A stretch of DNA of 64,000 bases from Tubulanus polymorphus (lineage: Eukaryota > Nemertea > Palaeonemertea > Tubulaniformes > Tubulanidae): NCBI RefSeq assembly GCF_964204645.1, contig NC_134029.1, positions 16,324,450-16,388,449 of the forward strand, written 5' to 3'. The notes beneath the pieces are model-generated. The model worked only from the letters and a program-made list of their open reading frames with translations. It made no database searches and was not told the origin of the DNA. Positions 45,236 through 55,270 of the stretch are shown piece by piece. Position 1 is the first letter of the stretch. Every line of letters begins with the position of its first letter. A program made the translations under genes and the position numbers.

Positions 45236-45668
45236 AATAATTTATTAATTCTTTTAATAATTTATCTTGTTCTTCAACTGTTATATGGCCATTTAAACTT
45301 ATTATATAATCTAGTGTGTTCTTTAATTTATTAATTTCTTTTATATTAGTTTTAATTTTTTCTTTATTACTTTTTATATTTAATTTTGAACTTATACCGG
45401 TTAAAACACTTGAACTTAATCCTAACACACCAATTGATATAGCTAAAGGTGTTAATGGGCTGAATATTGCTAAAAATGTTATTACAGAACTAATTGTAAC
45501 CGAACCACTTATAATAAGATAATATATAATTTTACTTTTTAAATATTTTTTCTTTTTAACTTTTAAGTCACTTTCAAATTCTAATATTTGTTTTTCTAAA
45601 TATGTTTTTAATTTAGTTTTATTTATATCATGAGGAATAATATCAATACTATCAACTTTATCTTCCAT
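45234..45668 (-). CDS. Two-pass membrane protein, 144 aa
   Basis: Intact. N-terminal and C-terminal charged helices (KQILEFESDLKVKKKKY and KEKIKTNIKEINKLKN) surround two hydrophobic segments near residues 48-92 (IIYYLIISGSVTISSVITF and LAISIGVLGLSSSVLTG). This hairpin membrane topology with flanking coiled coils is typical of small virion or assembly membrane proteins in this group. No enzyme motif. It sits in the leftward structural block with a late-like motif at its start. Confidence 0.7.
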   Translation of the reverse strand: MEDKVDSIDIIPHDINKTKLKTYLEKQILEFESDLKVKKKKYLKSKIIYYLIISGSVTISSVITFLAIFSPLTPLAISIGVLGLSSSVLTGISSKLNIKSNKEKIKTNIKEINKLKNTLDYIISLNGHITVEEQDKLLKELINY

Positions 45669-45688
45669 TTATTTAGCAAAAAAAAATT
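45666..45688 (-). promoter_or_regulatory. Late-like motif at the 144-aa gene start
   Basis: In gene orientation: a nine-T run, then GCTAAATAAATG. Confidence 0.6.
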
Positions 45689-45689
45689 A

Positions 45690-46108
45690 CTAATTAGTAA
45701 ACTTATAAGCAACAAATATAACAATAACAGTTCCACCTAAAATCCATATTATTTCATATTTCTGTTGTTCTTTACTCGGGGTATAATAATCTGATAATTT
45801 AGGTTTGTATAGATGTAATTTTTCTTTATTGGTTACCGCGTTATTTAAACTCATTGCATCATCAACTGATTGAAAATCTGTGAAATCTTCTGATCATATA
45901 ATTCTTTATTTATGTAATCCATATAGTTTTGTCTCTTTTCTCTATATTCTTCTGCAGCTTTATTATATTTCTCTAACGCTAAGTTATGTCTTCTTTGTTC
46001 TCCTAATGAACTATTTTTATCAATATGTTTAAATAAATATCCACCACCAGTAAATGCTAAAGCGTTAACAATTGCCGATCCTATAATAGTTATAATTGCA
46101 GAAGCCAT
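45690..46108 (-). pseudogene. Small membrane protein gene, frameshifted
   Basis: The first part (45851-46108, 85 codons) has an N-terminal hydrophobic stretch with glycines (IITIIGSAIVNALAFTGGGY), then a charged helix (LALEKYNKAAEEYREKRQN). Its frame ends at 45851. A second frame, open from about 45890 and running to a TAG at 45690-45692, continues with YKPKLSDYYTPSKEQQKYE and a C-terminal membrane segment. An ATG at 45852 would give a separate 54-aa protein, but there is no promoter-like motif there. A single gene broken by a frameshift near 45870-45890 is more likely. Confidence 0.55.
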
Positions 46109-46126
46109 TTATTTAGCAAAAAAATG
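46106..46126 (-). promoter_or_regulatory. Late-like motif at the small membrane gene start
   Basis: In gene orientation: CATTTTTTTGCTAAATAAAT then G. Nearly identical to the motif at 45666. Confidence 0.6.
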
Positions 46127-46132
46127 ATGCAT

Positions 46133-46354
46133 TTATATGGGAGGAATATATTTTTGTTTTTCCAAATAATCAATAGTTAAATTAGATAAAGTAACTGCTA
46201 ATGTTAACTTTAAAATATCATTTATATCAAATCTATCAACATTAACACTTCCCATTTTGAATACTTTTTTTAATACCATTGAATAACCAACAGTTCCAAC
46301 TGATAGTAATGCGCCATTATATAATCCAGTTATTATCCACTTATTATCACTCAT
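46133..46354 (-). CDS. Small two-segment membrane protein, 73 aa
   Basis: Intact. Reads MSDNKWIITGLYNGALLSVG with a hydrophobic N-terminal half (about residues 7-30) and a weaker second segment (LKLTLAVTLSNLTIDYL). No known family is certain. It is tightly packed between two other small genes, 24 bases from the next start and immediately against the previous stop. Confidence 0.65.
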   Translation of the reverse strand: MSDNKWIITGLYNGALLSVGTVGYSMVLKKVFKMGSVNVDRFDINDILKLTLAVTLSNLTIDYLEKQKYIPPI

Positions 46355-46372
46355 TTATTTATCAAAAAAATT
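46352..46372 (-). promoter_or_regulatory. Late-like motif at the 73-aa gene start
   Basis: In gene orientation: TAATTTTTTTGATAAATAAA then TG. Confidence 0.6.
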
Positions 46373-46714
46373 ACTATCATCAAAATATTTAGTTAACTTA
46401 TTTATGATTAATTCAACATTTATTTCATTACTAGTTTTATGATTATCATATATTTCAATTATTATTTTTTTAATATCATCGATGATAAAATCTTCATCTA
46501 ATTCATAAAATCTTAAAGATTCTCTAATTAAATTAGTAATCTTTTCTACATTTAAAGGTTCTTTATCAATTGTTGTTTCATACTCAAATGTTGTTTCATT
46601 AGAAAATGCAATATTTTTAATATGTGTAATTACATCATTAACGTTAAATTTCATTTCTTTCTCACGTTTAAAATCAAATCCAAAACATGTACTCGGTCCA
46701 ACAGTTATATTCAT
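46355..46714 (-). CDS. Soluble helical protein of unknown function, 119 aa
   Basis: Intact. Starts MNITVGPSTCFGFDFKREKE. It is rich in Ile, Asn, Glu and Lys, with helix-like repeats (VEKITNLIRESLRFYELDED and ELIINKLTKYFDD) and no membrane segment. Its stop touches the start of the 73-aa gene. No family is recognised. Confidence 0.65.
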   Translation of the reverse strand: MNITVGPSTCFGFDFKREKEMKFNVNDVITHIKNIAFSNETTFEYETTIDKEPLNVEKITNLIRESLRFYELDEDFIIDDIKKIIIEIYDNHKTSNEINVELIINKLTKYFDDSNFFDK

Positions 46715-46732
46715 TTATATAGGTGAAAAATT
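46712..46732 (-). promoter_or_regulatory. Late-like motif at the 119-aa gene start
   Basis: In gene orientation: GTAATTTTTCACCTATATAA then ATG. The T-run is shorter (five) than in the neighbours. Confidence 0.45.
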
Positions 46733-47480
46733 ACTCTCTACATCTTATAACTAATTCATAAATTACAGGAAAGTTATTCAAATCAATTAAATAACCATTA
46801 TGATTTCTTATTTCTAATTTAAAATTATTAAATTGAGGAATACAAGGTTTGAAATCACATTCAGTTAAATTATGATTTATTTGGTTCCAAATTGTTTAAC
46901 ATTTTTCAGTGGTAAAATATTTAATATACTAGAATTACATGTTGTATCTTTAGTTGCTTCAAATGTTTTTGTAGGATCAATTAAATTGCAATAAATATAA
47001 AAGTGTGTAAAAGGTATTATATTTGAAATGCCTTCTACGTTTACTGTAACAACATCTGGTTCAATTCCTAGCTATAGGTTTTTTTACCATAAATTCATGT
47101 TGACTTTCATCAAATACCTTTATTTTAATTCTATTTGAGCTATCACTTTTACTAAATTTAATTAAAAATTTATCATCTTTTCTAATTTTCAACCGTGCTC
47201 TACGATTAATTTCTTGAGCTAATGTTTCTAAATTATATAATCCTGGTCTTAGAAATAGATGAAACCATTTATTTATATTTCTAATATGAATTGAAAAAGT
47301 ATTATGTTCAAAAGTTTTATTCGATATATTATAAAAAGAATTACATAAACTTATATTAACTAATTTTAAATCTACACAATTCTTGAATTCTCTATCTAAT
47401 TGTACTAATAATTTATGTGATTTATAATTTGTAAGTCTTCTAGAATCTACAAATATTCTGTATTCTTTTAATTCTACCAT
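46731..47480 (-). pseudogene. Beta-rich putative structural protein, two frameshifts
   Basis: The first frame (47061-47480) reads KEYRIFVDSRRLTNYKSH, then VNISLCNSFYNISNKTF and a helical LETLAQEINRRA. It ends at 47061. A second frame continues from about 47075 (GISNIIPFTHFYIYCNL) to about 46876, and a third runs from about 46900 to a TAA at 46731-46733 (FKLEIRNHNGYLIDLNN). All three are on one strand with no promoter-like motif at the internal joins, so it is one gene with two indels, about 250 codons long. The beta-strand pattern suggests a capsid-associated protein; not certain. Confidence 0.55.
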
Positions 47481-47497
47481 TTATTTTACATATTTTC

Positions 47498-47851
47498 TTA
47501 TTCGAAATCTATTTCATGGTGCCCTTTTTCATTCTTACCTTTGTATACGAAATAGAAATCACCTGAACATAATTCTTCTAAATCTTCACTTGATAATCTA
47601 TGAAATCTATCCGGTAAATATGTTCTGAATTTATATGTATTTCCTTTTAATCCTTCATATTCTAAGTGTATAACTAATTTATCTCCATATTTGTTAGCAA
47701 CTGTATCAATATTTGTAATTAGATATTTCTTATGGATTGTTAATTCTGTTAACTTTTTGAATTTATAATCTACAGATTTTACATTTGTTATATCTTTAAT
47801 TCTATCTAGAAATAATTTGTTGTTCTCACTGTTTGCTTGTTTACTCTCCAT
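47498..47851 (-). CDS. Small protein near the polymerase, possibly OB-fold
   Basis: 117 codons, intact. An N-terminal helical part is followed by a beta-rich domain (KYLITNIDTVANKYGDKLVI, then YKFRTYLPDRFHRLSSEDL). The spacing of strands and the position directly after the polymerase gene suggest a single-strand DNA-binding OB-fold, but no diagnostic motif is present. It shares the early-like upstream motif with the polymerase, which supports a replication role. This is inference. Confidence 0.5.
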   Translation of the reverse strand: MESKQANSENNKLFLDRIKDITNVKSVDYKFKKLTELTIHKKYLITNIDTVANKYGDKLVIHLEYEGLKGNTYKFRTYLPDRFHRLSSEDLEELCSGDFYFVYKGKNEKGHHEIDFE

Positions 47852-47880
47852 TTTAATAACATATTTTTATTAAAATTTGA
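47849..47880 (-). promoter_or_regulatory. Early-like upstream motif (117-aa gene)
   Basis: In gene orientation: AAATTTTAATAAAAATATGT then TATTAAAATGG. It closely matches the sequence before the polymerase start. It fills the gap between this gene and the polymerase stop. Confidence 0.55.
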
Positions 47881-50800
47881 TTAACACGTTAGAATTCTTT
47901 TCATTATCTCGTTCTCTTTTGTTTCTTCTCTTTTAAATTTTAAGTATTCATCTAAATTGCAACCATAAGCAACTGTATGAATTCCATCATCTAAAATATA
48001 TCTTTTATCATCAAATGGGTTTAGACTTATCTTTTCAATTTCTTCAATAAACATTTCGTGGTACTCAGATCTTAAACATCTCATTTTATGTTTTCTAACT
48101 TCTTCATTGAATATACAATTGATGTAATCTTTGAAATGAATATTCTTTTCTACTACACTTTTGGTTATTCCTTTTAACTTTTTAGCTTCATGTTCTTTAG
48201 TTTTATATGAATACATTTTAGATCGAATACCTATGAATTCAATCATTTCTTCACCACCTAATTCATCCTTAAACTTCCCTGGAACTTTTTTATTATCATT
48301 GCTAAACAATTCATGATCTTTAGGATAGTTACTAAAATCAAAATGATGTTTTAATGTTTTTAAATCATCAGTTATGTTATCAGTTTGTATCTTTAATATG
48401 TAAGAATCTGTATCAAAATATAATATTTCTATATGTTTTTCTCCAAAAAGTGGTTGTAATACATTATAATAGAATTCATACATTAGTAATTTTGATAATT
48501 CTAAAACTGAAGCGCCAACATAGATTGGTTTATTAAATTTCATTGATGTTCTTCTCATTTTAACTGCGGCTAAATTTTCATCAAATATTCTGTTACCAAT
48601 GAACTTAGGATATGTTTGTAAATGTCTAATTCTTTTACCATTACTAACTAACTCAATATCATTTCTATTTCTAGCTTTTCAAGTCTTACCATAGAATGCA
48701 TTATTCATTAACTTGAAGAAATCTTTCTCAAAATCAGTTTTAGCTTCAGTTCTCTGTTTGGTGTTAAAATCTATATATTTTTCTAACCACTTAGATTGAC
48801 TAAATGAAATATATCTATGTACTTTTTTTAGAATCATTCCTTGATTCAAATAAAACTTTAACATTCTATAATGTACTACATAATTATATTTATCTTCTTG
48901 AGTTACCATTAACTTTTCTGTATGAATATGATTTTCGGGTTTAATTCTTTTTTGGTAATTTGATAATTCTTCATGAGTTACAGTTTTATGTTCGGGACAG
49001 TAAGCTAGATTTCTAGATTTAAATTTAATATGTTCAGGATATTCTAAATCTACAACAAAGAAGTAACCAGTATCTGAATCATCTGCAATATCTAGAATTC
49101 TTTTCTTCCAATCAAATTTATCATTATTTTCATTCTGTAAAACTTCACTTATTTCAAATACTCCATAAGGTTGTGGTTCCATCATTGCCCAACCATACAA
49201 ATTATTTGCATCTATATATAATAACTTATATCCGGGGTTATCATTTACATTGAAATATCTATCACCTAATACACCTGAAACACCTCCTCTTATAGATTTT
49301 TCAAATAATAATAATTGATCTATATTTGTTAACAAATCCATTTTTATATTTGTAAATTTTAATCCACAATCCCATGTTAATCCTGGTGATGAATAACAAT
49401 GACAAGGATCAATGTTAAAATATTTTAGGTTTACATCTCTAAACCTTTCGAATATATCGGTTAATAATAATACATCTGATTTTAGATATAAATCTACTAA
49501 TTGCCCATGATTTTCTATTTTGAAATGATTCCAAATATTCAATGTTCTATTATAGACTTCATCTTTAACATATTCATTTTTTAATTCATCATAAAATTGT
49601 TCTTTCAATAGTTCAGTTATATTGAAATCATTATGTGATTTATAAAATGAATATGGAATTGCTCCTTTATATCTCATTAATTTAAAATCATCATTATTTG
49701 GGTAGTGTTGTTTTAATATTTTCAATTCATCATCGACTAATGATTTTGATAAGTAATCTAATGAACTATTTAAAAATCTATATGAATCTATAAATCTTAG
49801 GCAGCCAAATTGGAATGATATATAATTCTCAGATGTTTTAGCTAACATTCTAAATTTATAAGTTGGTATTTTATCTTTTGATCTATTTGAATTTAATATT
49901 TCTATTTCATTATTGATTTCTTCTATTTTATGACATAACTGTTTGATAAATAAATGTGCATCATATCCTGATAGATTATGAAATATAACTGGTTCAAAAT
50001 TAATTTTCTTAGCTTGTAAGTTACAATTCTCATGTGCAGCGCCTCTAAACTTTCCGTTCAAATGATCATGGTCTCTTACTTTTTTATCTTCATAATTAAA
50101 TATCTTTTCACAATAATAACATTTACCTGCAAACGCAAATTCTTCTTTATCTTTTTCTGTCATTATAATTTCTATATTTGTATTCAATAATTTACTAAAT
50201 CTTATTTCATATTCAATTAATAAGTCACAAAAATGATTGATAACATTTTCATTTCTGTAATTATAATATTCACTTTCAATTAGTTCTGGATAATCAGATT
50301 TAATATATAACCCGAAAGCTGCAGCTGATTGATGAATCTTTTAAATTGTATTTGTTTTTGGTGGTTCATCTGAAAAATCATTTTCATTAGAATTTAATTT
50401 CTTTCTTTTATAATATATATCTTTTCTATCTTGATCAGTTAGTTCTTTATTTAATGATTCAAAATCTCCATATATAACAAATGGTACTTTATTTTTGTAA
50501 TCATATTTTTTGAATTCTAATATTTTATCCTTTTCATTTGGTAAAACTAATTTACAATAATCATGACTTTCACATAATTGTTTATGATTTAATAATGTAC
50601 TTTCATTACTGAATCTATGTAAACATTTTCTACAAAGATATATTTTATGGTGATCATTTTCTGATTTAAAAAATAAATCGATTTGTTTAATCCACATATA
50701 ATGATTCTCATAATATAGTATATCTATAATATCGTTTGAATCATAATCTTTTGATAGATATAAAGGTTCTAATGTATAATATTTTATGTTGTTACCTTTT

Positions 50801-51915
50801 GTATTTGGTAATTTGATTAAATCAAATACATTTATCTTTATATTATTATCTCTTTCTATTTTTGGGATGTTTGTTATTCTAACAGGATACTTATCTATCT
50901 TATAATTATTTTCAAATGGTTTATAATGAGTTAATCTAAAACTATGTGTAATATCTTCTGTTGGATGTAAACAACTTATTATAGCCCATAGAAAACATTT
51001 ATCATCTTCATTTTGTACGTTTATAACAGCATTAGTTTTAAATGGTAGTTTGATATAACTCGATGCTTCAATATCTGGTTCTTTATAATATGATAAATTA
51101 TTTTCATCAATTGGTTTTGATTTAGTTAACTTATTATATTTTGTGTTATAAACATGTAAAGTCATAAATATTATTTCATCAAATATTAAACCAGATCCTT
51201 CAAAATATTTCTCTTCTATTTTAGTTTTTACTTCATTATAACATTTATCTAATTCATCATCTATATGTTGTTTAGATATAATATGTTGTGAATGAGAATT
51301 TATATTATATATTGGTTTATCTTTAGATTTTATAAACTTTACTTTAGAAGATATACTTATTTTAGGATATTCAACATCTGTAATTATTTTTATAATATTT
51401 TTCATATTTTCTAAATGTTTTTTATTTTCTTCTAATGTTTTTCCTTTATGAAATTTAAACTCGATAGCTGCTGGACCAATATCACTTTTAAATGCTTCGG
51501 TTATCTCTATATCTTTTTTATTATCTAATGAATTAATATAATTTCTTACATCTTCCATGTATGGTCTTTTATTGTTTAATTTATTTCTTATTCTTTTAAT
51601 TGTCTTATGTTTCTTATCATTATCATTATCAAAATAATCCTCTCCTAAAATATCATTATTCATATTTCTAATATGGCTTTTAGATTTTAAATGTTCATTA
51701 TAATATCTTTTATCACTGAATGATTGATTACATGTATCACATTTGTATGTTTCTTTTTCATTCTTTAATTCATCTAATTTAGTTTCTAATATATCATCTT
51801 TATATTCTAGTTTCAATTTATTCTCTAAATGTGTTTTAGTTTTATTGTGTCTTGCTTTTTGGGATTTATCTATATTGATATTACATGTTGGGCAGTAGTA
51901 CTTATTTGCTTCCAT
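47881..51915 (-). pseudogene. polB: Protein-primed family B DNA polymerase, two nonsense codons
   Basis: 1344 codons in one frame. Two C2H2 fingers at the N-terminus (CPTCNINIDKSQKARHNKTK near residue 8; CDTCNQSF near 59). Exonuclease motifs: YGDFESLN (Exo I, near 478), NLSGYDAHLF (Exo II, near 650), YLKSDVLLLTD (Exo III, near 812). Polymerase motifs: A as YIDANNLYGW (near 902), B as KLMNNAFYGKT (near 1072), C as YFDTDS (near 1168). In-frame TAA at 50341-50343 (codon 525) and TGA at 48679-48681 (codon 1079, right after motif B). No frameshift. The DTDS motif and insertions match Polinton-type, terminal-protein-primed polymerases. It would replicate the element's linear DNA; this copy cannot make a full enzyme without readthrough. 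Confidence 0.9.
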
Positions 51916-51943
51916 TTTAATACTAAATATTTTATTAAAATTG
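51913..51943 (-). promoter_or_regulatory. Early-like upstream motif (polymerase gene)
   Basis: In gene orientation: TCAATTTTAATAAAATATTT then AGTATTAAAATGG. Nearly the same as the motif at 47849, in sequence and distance to ATG. Confidence 0.55.
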
Positions 51944-51995
51944 ATTTTAGAAGTTCAATGATTTAAATGTTATTCATATAAATGAATATTTTAAG

Positions 51996-52400
51996 AGTAA
52001 TAGGGGTAATGGGCTTTCATATCAAAGGTTGAATGGTCGAGCTCATTAATAACAAAACATTAAAAGTAATTAAAAACTATAATATATTTTCATAACCGCG
52101 TGCATTTCAGTTGAATAATAGAATAATTATTATTATTTGAATATATTTGATTATATGAATTTGTGTATTGTAAATAAATCAATTGGTCGCGGAGCGGAGT
52201 GGAGCGAAGCGGAGCGACCAATTGATTTATTTACAATATGCTTTTTAAATTATTGATATCTTAGAATAAATATTTAGTTTTAATATAAAATGCACGCGGT
52301 TATGAAAATATATTATAGTTTTTAATTACTTTTAATGTTTTGTTTTTTAATGGGCTCGACCGTTCGACCTTTGGTATGAAAGCCCATTACCCCTATTACT
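51996..52400. repeat. 405-bp imperfect palindrome at the element's right end
   Basis: Outer arms: AGTAATAGGGGTAATGGGCT (51996) against its inverse ending at 52400. Middle arms: CATAACCGCGTGCATTT (52091-52107) against 52288-52304. Inner arms: ATTGTAAATAAATCAATTGG (from 52167) against 52214-52237. The 23-base centre is GGAGCGGAGTGGAGCGAAGC plus GGA. Satellite resumes at 52401. It could be a terminal repeat joined to an inverted copy of itself, or a small fold-back element made from two element ends. Confidence 0.85.
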
Positions 52401-52505
52401 GACAAAACCAAAATAATGCATTGTCGCTGGCGATAAAACCAAAGTAATGAATTGTCATGGGCGATAAAACCAAAATAATGAATTGTCGCGGGCGACAAAA
52501 TCAAA
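52401..52505. repeat. 31-bp satellite, block S9
   Basis: Three to four units, resuming right after the palindrome. They match the last units of S2 (ACAAAACCAAAATAATGCAT), so S8 and S9 may be one block split by the virus-like element, or different blocks joined by rearrangement. Confidence 0.9.
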
Positions 52506-53600
52506 ATCATTGTTTTCTCGCGTTATTTTAGTTTTGTCGTTTTGTCGTTATGTCGCCCTCATTTGCATATTCGTGTTTTGTTATCTTATCAGCCACCATA
52601 CTAAAGCTTTAAGGTCGCGTAAAACTCGATAAACACTTCAAGCGACACAGCGAACGATCTCCTTTCCCCCACAGCGAACGCTTACTCCGAATGTCAAGTG
52701 TGAGTCCAGCATACGGATAGGAGTGTGTTATATACTTGTATTTAGTAAATACCTTGTGGATTTGACAATGATCGGTATGTACTGTAGGAAATATAGAGTA
52801 TTGATGGTATTGTATAGAGGCCCGCGGCCGAATAAAGTAATATATTCTTTTATTTTGATACCTCGTCGACATAACAGCTTTTCTCCGCTATATCTCTTCG
52901 GCGTGTTTAGTTTAGGCTTACGACTCCCCGGTACACTTACGATTTATCTTAGTAAAAACACGGTAAATTTGGTAAAGAAAAATAGGTATTGCTAAATTAA
53001 CTGCTTGACGCCCGCAGCCAAATCACTGGTAGTAATGAATTAATTTGTACTTGATTTGATTCTCAGAATGAGGAGAAACTCGCAGCTGATTCCCGGAACG
53101 ACGATGTAGTGACACACGTCGATTTGTCGATGTTTACGGCTCGACAGTGCTTTTAAAATCTAAAGTAGTAAATTTCCTGTGTATTGGTATTATAATTTGA
53201 TGAGGAAAATGGGCTATTGTTAAAATTAGTTTTTAAAAACCGCGACAGAATGTGCAATCTTTGGGTAATAAATTTGTTAATTTATGCTTGAATTGATAAT
53301 CGATGTGACCAGAAACGTGCGGTAGATTTCGGAAAGACGACTTAGAAAAACATGTCGGCTCTTTGAATGGGGCTCAATTTTCGATGTTTACGGCCCGACA
53401 GTGCTTTTGTAACGTTGATTCTTCAAAATTCGCACGGAGTATTTGTAGATCGAACTGAGCTGAATGATATGAGACGGATTGTATCGGCAACAGCGGTAAT
53501 GTAAAAAAGCCTATGTACTTTTGACAAAAAATGTGTGGAAAAAAATAATAATAATAATAATAAATATAGCTGCAAAGCAGCGATAACGGGTTTTCTGAGC
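52506..53600. repeat. L module, copy 4
   Basis: Near-complete. Closer to copy 1 (10586) than to copies 2 and 3, for example in TTCGGAAAGACGACTTAGAA. It ends with GCTGCAAAGCAGCGATAACG and TTTTCTG and then passes to unique DNA, marking the right end of the composite array. Confidence 0.85.
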
Positions 53601-54589
53601 AGGCGTGCTATTCATAGTTTGAAAAGTGGATCATAGAAATATATCAATATATACTCGGGTCGTTTAGTTGTCTGCGGAGTCGAGTAGATTGGTTACCCGT
53701 CTGTAACATTGGTTACGGAAACGACTCGTCAGCTTGATGAGTTGTATGTATTATGATTGTGCGCCACCTGCATCTTCCGAAATAATGTTCATATAATTAT
53801 TTGAAGGGAGGATTGAAATCAATTATCAACGTACATCTGAATATGTAATAGTCCTTAGTACGTAACTTTCTGTTGCAGAGGGCATAGAAAAGATTTTCAA
53901 ATTATTTAATTAAAATATAAATTTTATTTACGAAAAATAAACTATTATGGTCAGTACAAAATGAAAATTCATAGTGTATTTTTGAGAACAAGCTTACATA
54001 GCTTACAGAATACATCACGTACATTTGAATTTTATAAGTGATGGGTAAAAATCAACGTGTGACAGAAAAAAATGTAGTTAATTATTTAACAATATCGAAA
54101 TATGTGCTCTCTTTTTAAACTAATGGAGTGATACGCATTTAATCACATGGCCTGTATTAAAAGATAGAACATACAAGTTGGATATTTATAAGTCGAAACA
54201 TGTGAACAGAAACTAAAACTTTGATTTCAGTGACCAGTATCGAATTACACAACGACAATTGGCTTTAAACTCAACAAACCATTATGAGAATGCCGGTTTG
54301 CTAGCGTATCTATTTAACACCCGTATTGCTCGGATGACTTTTACTACCAACGGGTGGCGCTGTGTGTAAATTTCACATAAATCAACGACTTTCGGCTATT
54401 AGCGGTACATAAGACCACTTGAAAACATCATAGTCAATTACGGTAGTAGTGAAAATAAAAAGTTACAGTTCGGTGTACAGCACCATAGCACCCATATAAT
54501 ACCACATACATTTCATTCAGACTAAGGACTTAGTTAACACTGATCTTCATTTCCATTAATTAATGATCTGTTGAATTAATTAGTAATTC
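53601..54589. other. Host DNA without recognised genes
   Basis: AT-rich unique sequence. No exon with paired splice signals and no RNA gene is seen. Confidence 0.4.
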
Positions 54590-55270
54590 AGTCTTTCGGT
54601 GGTTCGAGATAAAATGCCCACAAAATAAGAACTAACGAACCAGGGCTGACCACAAATTGCCCAACAGATAAATTTTCCGAAACGACACAATAATGTTTAG
54701 TATCAAATAACTCGTGGCGTGGACCTTGGTCTATCAACTGACCAATGCATGACCAGTACTGGCTATATAGTAAATTATCTGTTTTGCAAACAATTAAGTT
54801 ATTTGGTGTCAAATAACTAGATATAATGTGGACATTAAACTAAAAATTGTTTAACTGACCAATGCTTGACCAGTACTGACCAGTTACCACTAACTAGAAC
54901 CCACCATATGTAATATATATGTTTAGTAAAGCAATAAAATCGCGTTTGGGCGTCGAGCTGCTAGATACGGTGCGGGCTATGATCTAACAACTATTTAACT
55001 GACCAATATTTTACCAATACTGACCTTAAAGTAATTTGTTTATTCTAGAAGCAACACAGTCGTGTTTGGTGTCTAATAATTAGAAATGGTGTGGGCTTTC
55101 ATCTAACAACTATTCAAGTGACCAAATATTGACCAATACTGACCACATAGCTATATTTATCTGTTTCGGACACAACTTAGTCGTGTCTCGTATCAAATAA
55201 TTTCATTCGGTCTGAACGTAAATATAACAACTCTTTTACCTGTACAAGCTACACCAGTACTGTCTAATTA
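54590..55270. repeat. Degenerate 120-130 bp tandem array A1
   Basis: About five diverged units, each with CTGACCAAT and GACCAGTACTGACC words followed by a GTCGTGTTTGGTGTCTAATA-like segment. It is related in inverted orientation to the array at 59.69-60.20 kb. Confidence 0.7.

Larger units (their letters stand above)
35697..52400. mobile_element. Polinton-like endogenous virus-like element, decayed
   Basis: A 16.7-kb AT-rich block inside satellite DNA, with 31-bp units on both sides. Gene content: protein-primed family B polymerase, DDE integrase, packaging-ATPase remnant, probable double jelly-roll capsid protein, second capsid candidate, HNH nucleases and many small membrane proteins. The left block is on the plus strand (35.7-40.0 kb) and the right block on the minus strand (40.2-51.9 kb). 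It lacks a left terminal repeat; the right end is a palindrome. Several genes are broken, so it is a fossil or satellite-dependent copy. A maturation protease was not found. Confidence 0.85.

Noticed and set aside
52191-52213. GC-rich GGAGCGGAG centre as a promoter (GC box) of the element
   Set aside because: It lies exactly at the centre of the large palindrome, which explains it as a hairpin loop or junction. No gene starts next to it.
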